Assembly (NCBI RefSeq): GCF_008000995.1
Contig: NZ_CP042828.1
Location: 372,001-436,000 of the forward strand
Length of the DNA stretch: 64,000 nt
Source: Ruania zhangjianzhongii
GTDB taxonomy: Bacteria > Actinomycetota > Actinomycetes > Actinomycetales > Beutenbergiaceae
Direction of reading: 5' to 3'
The position numbers were made by a program, and so were the translations under genes. The stretch's first letter is position 1; each line of letters opens with the position of its first letter. A model generated the notes under the pieces. That model was not told the origin of the DNA and searched no databases. It saw only the letters and a list, made by a program, of their open reading frames with translations. Positions 61,124 to 64,000 of this stretch are shown one piece after another.

Positions 61124-61151
61124 AATCTAGCAAGAATTGCAGCGCTGTAAA
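61124..61151 (-). promoter_or_regulatory. Promoter and LacI-type operator of the second GH2 gene
   Basis: On the minus strand TTTACA (61151-61146) and TAGATT (61129-61124) are 16 bp apart. The site TTGCAGCGCTGTAA (61137-61150, plus-strand reading) covers the -35 and differs by one base from the perfect palindrome at operon A. The start codon is 35 bp past the -10. Confidence 0.65.
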
Positions 61152-61163
61152 AACAGTACGGCA

Positions 61164-63032
61164 CTACCCGTCAGCCGGCGTCAAGCAGTCGTGAAGGTTG
61201 GCCAGCTCGCGCTCGAGGACAGGCGGCAACGGCCCGAGCGGTGCAGGCGAACGGCCCTCGATGATCGCCTCCGTCAGTACCGCCAGCGCGGCCCGAAACT
61301 CGGCCTCACCGTGTGTGCCGAAGAGTTCGAGACACCGGGCCGGCACCTGCTCGGGTGCCTCGTGCTCCAGGAACCAGCACAGCGCGAGCGTGCGGTAGGC
61401 CAGCTGCTGGGTCGCTGCGATCACCGGCCAGGAGTGCTCGGCCAGTCGACGTTGTGCAGCCGAGGCGGACACGGCCACGTGGTAGGTGTCGTCGAGCACG
61501 AAGGTCCCGTGCTGCAGGTCCCGGCGCACTGCCCGGGCTCGTTCGGAGGTGACGTCGCCCGTGGCTACGTGCGGGGCCAGGGTGTCGAGCCTGCGCAGCA
61601 GCCGGACCATCAGGCTGGGCAGCGCGGGGGCGGATCGCGGCCGGATCGTCAGGCAGACCAGCAAGGCCACAGTGCAGCCGACCGCGGTGTCGATGCCACG
61701 CGCCAACACGAACGCCCCTACATCGGGTACCCGGTGCCCACCGCTGGCCAGGACCAGCGCTGCCGAGGTGATGAACACGACGGCGAGCGAGTAGGTGCGC
61801 AGCACCAGCATCTCGATCGTGAACTGCAGCACCAGCACGACGAGCGCCAGCATGACGCCCTCGGGGTGCAGCAGCAAGATCCCGGCCGCCAGCAGTAGAC
61901 CGATCCAGGTTCCGGTGATCCGTTCCACCGCGCGAACGGCAGTCCGCTTCCAGTCGAAGCCCTGGTGGAGGATCAGCACTGCGGCGGCCACCGCCCAGTA
62001 GGAGCGCTCCAGGTGAAACTGGGTCCCGATCACGCCGACGACCGCTGCCGCGACGCCCACTCTGAGTACTGCGGTCCGGATCGAGGCACCCGGTGCCAGC
62101 GCATCGGTCAGCGCGGCCAGCGGCCCCGGGTGGCCGAGCGGGACCACCCCTGGTGCCATCCCCGGGGGTAGTGCGTCCGCAGGCACCTTGCCCTTGCCGC
62201 GGGCGAGCGCCTGCAGCGTACGTACTTCCTCGAGTAGCGACTCCGGTGCAGGATCGCCGCGAGCGCCGGCGTGGACGGCATCGGCGAACAGTGCGTGCAG
62301 CCGGCGGTTGACCGCCCGCAGCGACGCCAGCGTCTCGGTTGACCGCACCCGGGAGGGCTGTTGGTTGACCAGCACGGTCCACGCCCGGTGCAGGGCCCGG
62401 GCCGCCGCATGCCGAGCGGAGGACTGCTGATCGGTGCCGAGGGCCTGAGCGTGCGCTGCCACGGCATCACCGGCTGCTAGCACCACTGTGCGCTCCGGGC
62501 CGCGGGGCGTGGCGACGGCACCGATCAGGCTGAGCAGCCAGGCAAAGCCGCCACCGGCCAGCACCAGCAGACCTGCGGTCAGTGGGTCACCCGCCTGGTT
62601 GAGACCACTGCTCGCCGCGGCGGTGGCGAGCAGGAACATGTAGGGGCCCGGCGGACCGATCTGGAAAGCGTTGCCGAGCCAGGTGGCAATCATCGCGATC
62701 AATGCCAGGGTGATCGTCACGGCCACGCTGCCGAGCGGATAGACCGCCAAGCCCACCGTCGTCGCGGTAGCAAACCCGAGCGCGATCAGCGCGAGCTCAC
62801 GGGCACGGCTCAGGTACGGCCGGCCCCCTCCGTACAAGGCGGTGAAACCACCGGTGGCGGCCACCATCCCTGCCTCGGGATGACCCAGCAGCCATCCGAC
62901 CAGGATCGGTACAGCCATGCAGACTCCGGCCCGCAGCGCGAACAACCACCGGCGCGGCGGTGCGCTGCCCGGCCGGAGAAGTCCGCGAAACTGCTGACCG
63001 ACGCCCGGCGGGCCAGGGGGTGGAGTGGACAC
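61164..63032 (-). CDS. FUSC-family membrane protein
   Basis: 622 residues if GTG 63032 is used; a longer start at 63095 would overlap the lactate dehydrogenase gene and neither has a clear ribosome-binding site. Two blocks of membrane helices (ALRAGVCMAVPILVGWLLGH to LLSLIGAVATP; then TAVLRVGVAAAVVGVIGTQF to CTVALLVCLTIRP) are separated and followed by soluble regions, the FUSC/YccS layout. WAVAAAVLILHQGFDWKRTA is the family motif. Relatives are linked to export of aromatic acids or envelope stress; the substrate is unknown. Confidence 0.87.
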   Translation of the reverse strand: MSTPPPGPPGVGQQFRGLLRPGSAPPRRWLFALRAGVCMAVPILVGWLLGHPEAGMVAATGGFTALYGGGRPYLSRARELALIALGFATATTVGLAVYPLGSVAVTITLALIAMIATWLGNAFQIGPPGPYMFLLATAAASSGLNQAGDPLTAGLLVLAGGGFAWLLSLIGAVATPRGPERTVVLAAGDAVAAHAQALGTDQQSSARHAAARALHRAWTVLVNQQPSRVRSTETLASLRAVNRRLHALFADAVHAGARGDPAPESLLEEVRTLQALARGKGKVPADALPPGMAPGVVPLGHPGPLAALTDALAPGASIRTAVLRVGVAAAVVGVIGTQFHLERSYWAVAAAVLILHQGFDWKRTAVRAVERITGTWIGLLLAAGILLLHPEGVMLALVVLVLQFTIEMLVLRTYSLAVVFITSAALVLASGGHRVPDVGAFVLARGIDTAVGCTVALLVCLTIRPRSAPALPSLMVRLLRRLDTLAPHVATGDVTSERARAVRRDLQHGTFVLDDTYHVAVSASAAQRRLAEHSWPVIAATQQLAYRTLALCWFLEHEAPEQVPARCLELFGTHGEAEFRAALAVLTEAIIEGRSPAPLGPLPPVLERELANLHDCLTPADG

Positions 63033-63051
63033 GATCGGACGATACGCGCGA

Positions 63052-63987
63052 TCAGAACCCGAGGCTGCGTGCGACCGCGCGGATCTCCTCCGCACTGGCG
63101 CGCAGCCCCGCGATCTCGTGGTCGGTCATCGGCACGTGCAGCTGGCGCTCGATCCCGCTCGCACCGACGACCGACGGCATGGACAGGCAGACGTCCTCGA
63201 TGCCGAGATGGCCGTCGACCCTCGCGGATACCGGCAGCACACGGTGCTCATCACGCAGGACGGCTTCGAGGATCCGGCCTGCAGAGACGCCGATGGCGTA
63301 GTTGGTCGCCCCCTTGCCGGCGATGATCTCGTAGGCGGCGTGGACGACGTCGGAGGCCATCTGGTCACGTTCGGCCTCGTCGATCAGGTCGGTGACCGGG
63401 ATCGCTCCCGCCGTCGCGGTACTCCACAGCGGGATCTCGCTGTCCCCGTGCTCGCCCACGATGTAGGCGTGCACGTTCTGCACGGCGATCCCGCAGCGCG
63501 AGGCGATCAGGCCGCGCAGCCGCGCCGAGTCCAGCACAGTGCCCGACCCGAACAGCCGCTGCGGTGCCAGACCGGTCAGCTTCTGCGCCACGTAGGTGAT
63601 GACGTCGACCGGGTTGGTCACCATGACGATGATCGCCTCCGGAGCAACCTCCACCAGCTGCGGCATCAGCGTCCGCATCAGCGCCGTGGTCGAGGCTGCG
63701 AGGTCCACCCGGGTCTGGCCGGGCTGCTGCTTTGCACCCGCCGTGACCGCGATGACGTCGGCGCCGGCGCAGACTCCGATGTCGTCAGAACCCTCGACGT
63801 GCGCCGCCGGGACGAACTGTAGCCCCTGGCGCAGGTCCAGCGCCTCCGCGCGCACCTTGGTGGCATTGACGTCATACAGCGCGACCGATCGCGCCAGGCC
63901 GCGGATCAGGGCGGCGTAGGCGAGCGTCGAGCCGACCGAGCCGGCCCCGACGATCGCGAGCTTCGTTCCCGTGCTGCTCTCGATCAC
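63052..63987 (-). CDS. ldh: L-lactate dehydrogenase
   Basis: 311 residues from a GTG at 63987. The NAD-binding motif is KLAIVGAGSVGSTLAYAALI; the substrate loop AGAKQQPGQTR carries the Gln that marks lactate rather than malate dehydrogenases; the catalytic Asp-Arg-His set is in LDSARLRGLIASR and YIVGEHGDSEIP. The length is normal. It interconverts pyruvate and L-lactate with NADH. It lies 19 bp before the FUSC-family gene and may share its transcript. Upstream sequence is outside the window. Confidence 0.94.
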   Translation of the reverse strand: MIESSTGTKLAIVGAGSVGSTLAYAALIRGLARSVALYDVNATKVRAEALDLRQGLQFVPAAHVEGSDDIGVCAGADVIAVTAGAKQQPGQTRVDLAASTTALMRTLMPQLVEVAPEAIIVMVTNPVDVITYVAQKLTGLAPQRLFGSGTVLDSARLRGLIASRCGIAVQNVHAYIVGEHGDSEIPLWSTATAGAIPVTDLIDEAERDQMASDVVHAAYEIIAGKGATNYAIGVSAGRILEAVLRDEHRVLPVSARVDGHLGIEDVCLSMPSVVGASGIERQLHVPMTDHEIAGLRASAEEIRAVARSLGF

Positions 63988-64000
63988 CCGTCCATGCTGT

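Overview
The window is high-GC DNA with typical actinobacterial coding: frequent GTG and TTG starts, ATGA/GTGA stop-start overlaps, DUF222-HNH and DUF559 endonuclease genes, and LacI-rich ABC sugar operons. A Micrococcales member (perhaps near Ruaniaceae/Beutenbergia) is my guess from gene style only. I saw no tRNA, rRNA, CRISPR array or intact insertion sequence.

Region 1 (1-23141) is most of an extracellular contractile injection system (eCIS, a phage-tail-like particle), running off the left edge. On the minus strand, in transcription order, it encodes a LuxR-type regulator with a degenerate receiver, a 1.3-kDa-residue-class secreted beta-propeller/DUF11 protein (about 1276 aa), the Pvc16-type cap, the AAA+ ATPase, a DUF4157 (eCIS core) protein, the sheath, tube 1, a tail assembly protein, a DUF6760 small protein, a 1121-residue low-complexity protein, tube 2, a LysM adaptor, a VgrG-like spike, a gp25-like baseplate protein and a baseplate J-like protein cut by the window edge. 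Divergently on the plus strand are a single-pass membrane protein and the PAAR tip. The second large baseplate protein, the tape measure and a fibre were not found and may lie to the left. A DUF559 gene flanked by two near-identical hairpin-forming repeats interrupts the cluster between the ATPase and DUF4157 genes.

Region 2 (23317-31128) is an acid-sugar catabolic regulon. A TRAP transporter and an enolase-superfamily dehydratase on the plus strand converge with L-fuconate dehydratase, aldehyde dehydrogenase and a GntR/FCD regulator on the minus strand. The same inverted repeat, CTATAGG-N12-CCTATA, lies upstream of both transcription units.

Region 3 (31218-40640) is mixed: a DUF222-HNH gene, a decayed alcohol dehydrogenase end, a DUF1593 nucleoside-hydrolase-like protein, an MpaB-type oxygenase, a beta-helix protein, a DUF1330 protein, a large helicase-associated/WYL gene broken by one extra base near 39240, and an orphan ribbon-helix-helix antitoxin.

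Region 4 (40753-61151) is a sulfated-glycan utilisation locus. Operon A (plus) is sulfatase, ABC importer, secreted GH2, enolase-superfamily enzyme and LacI. Operon B (minus) is a second ABC importer, sulfatase and Gfo/Idh/MocA oxidoreductase, with a divergent LacI. A cytoplasmic GH2 follows. A LacI-type palindrome, TTACAGCGCTGTAA, overlaps the promoter of operon A, recurs with one change at the promoter of the second GH2, and recurs again inside the first permease gene of operon B.

Region 5 (61164-64000) holds a FUSC-family membrane protein and L-lactate dehydrogenase.
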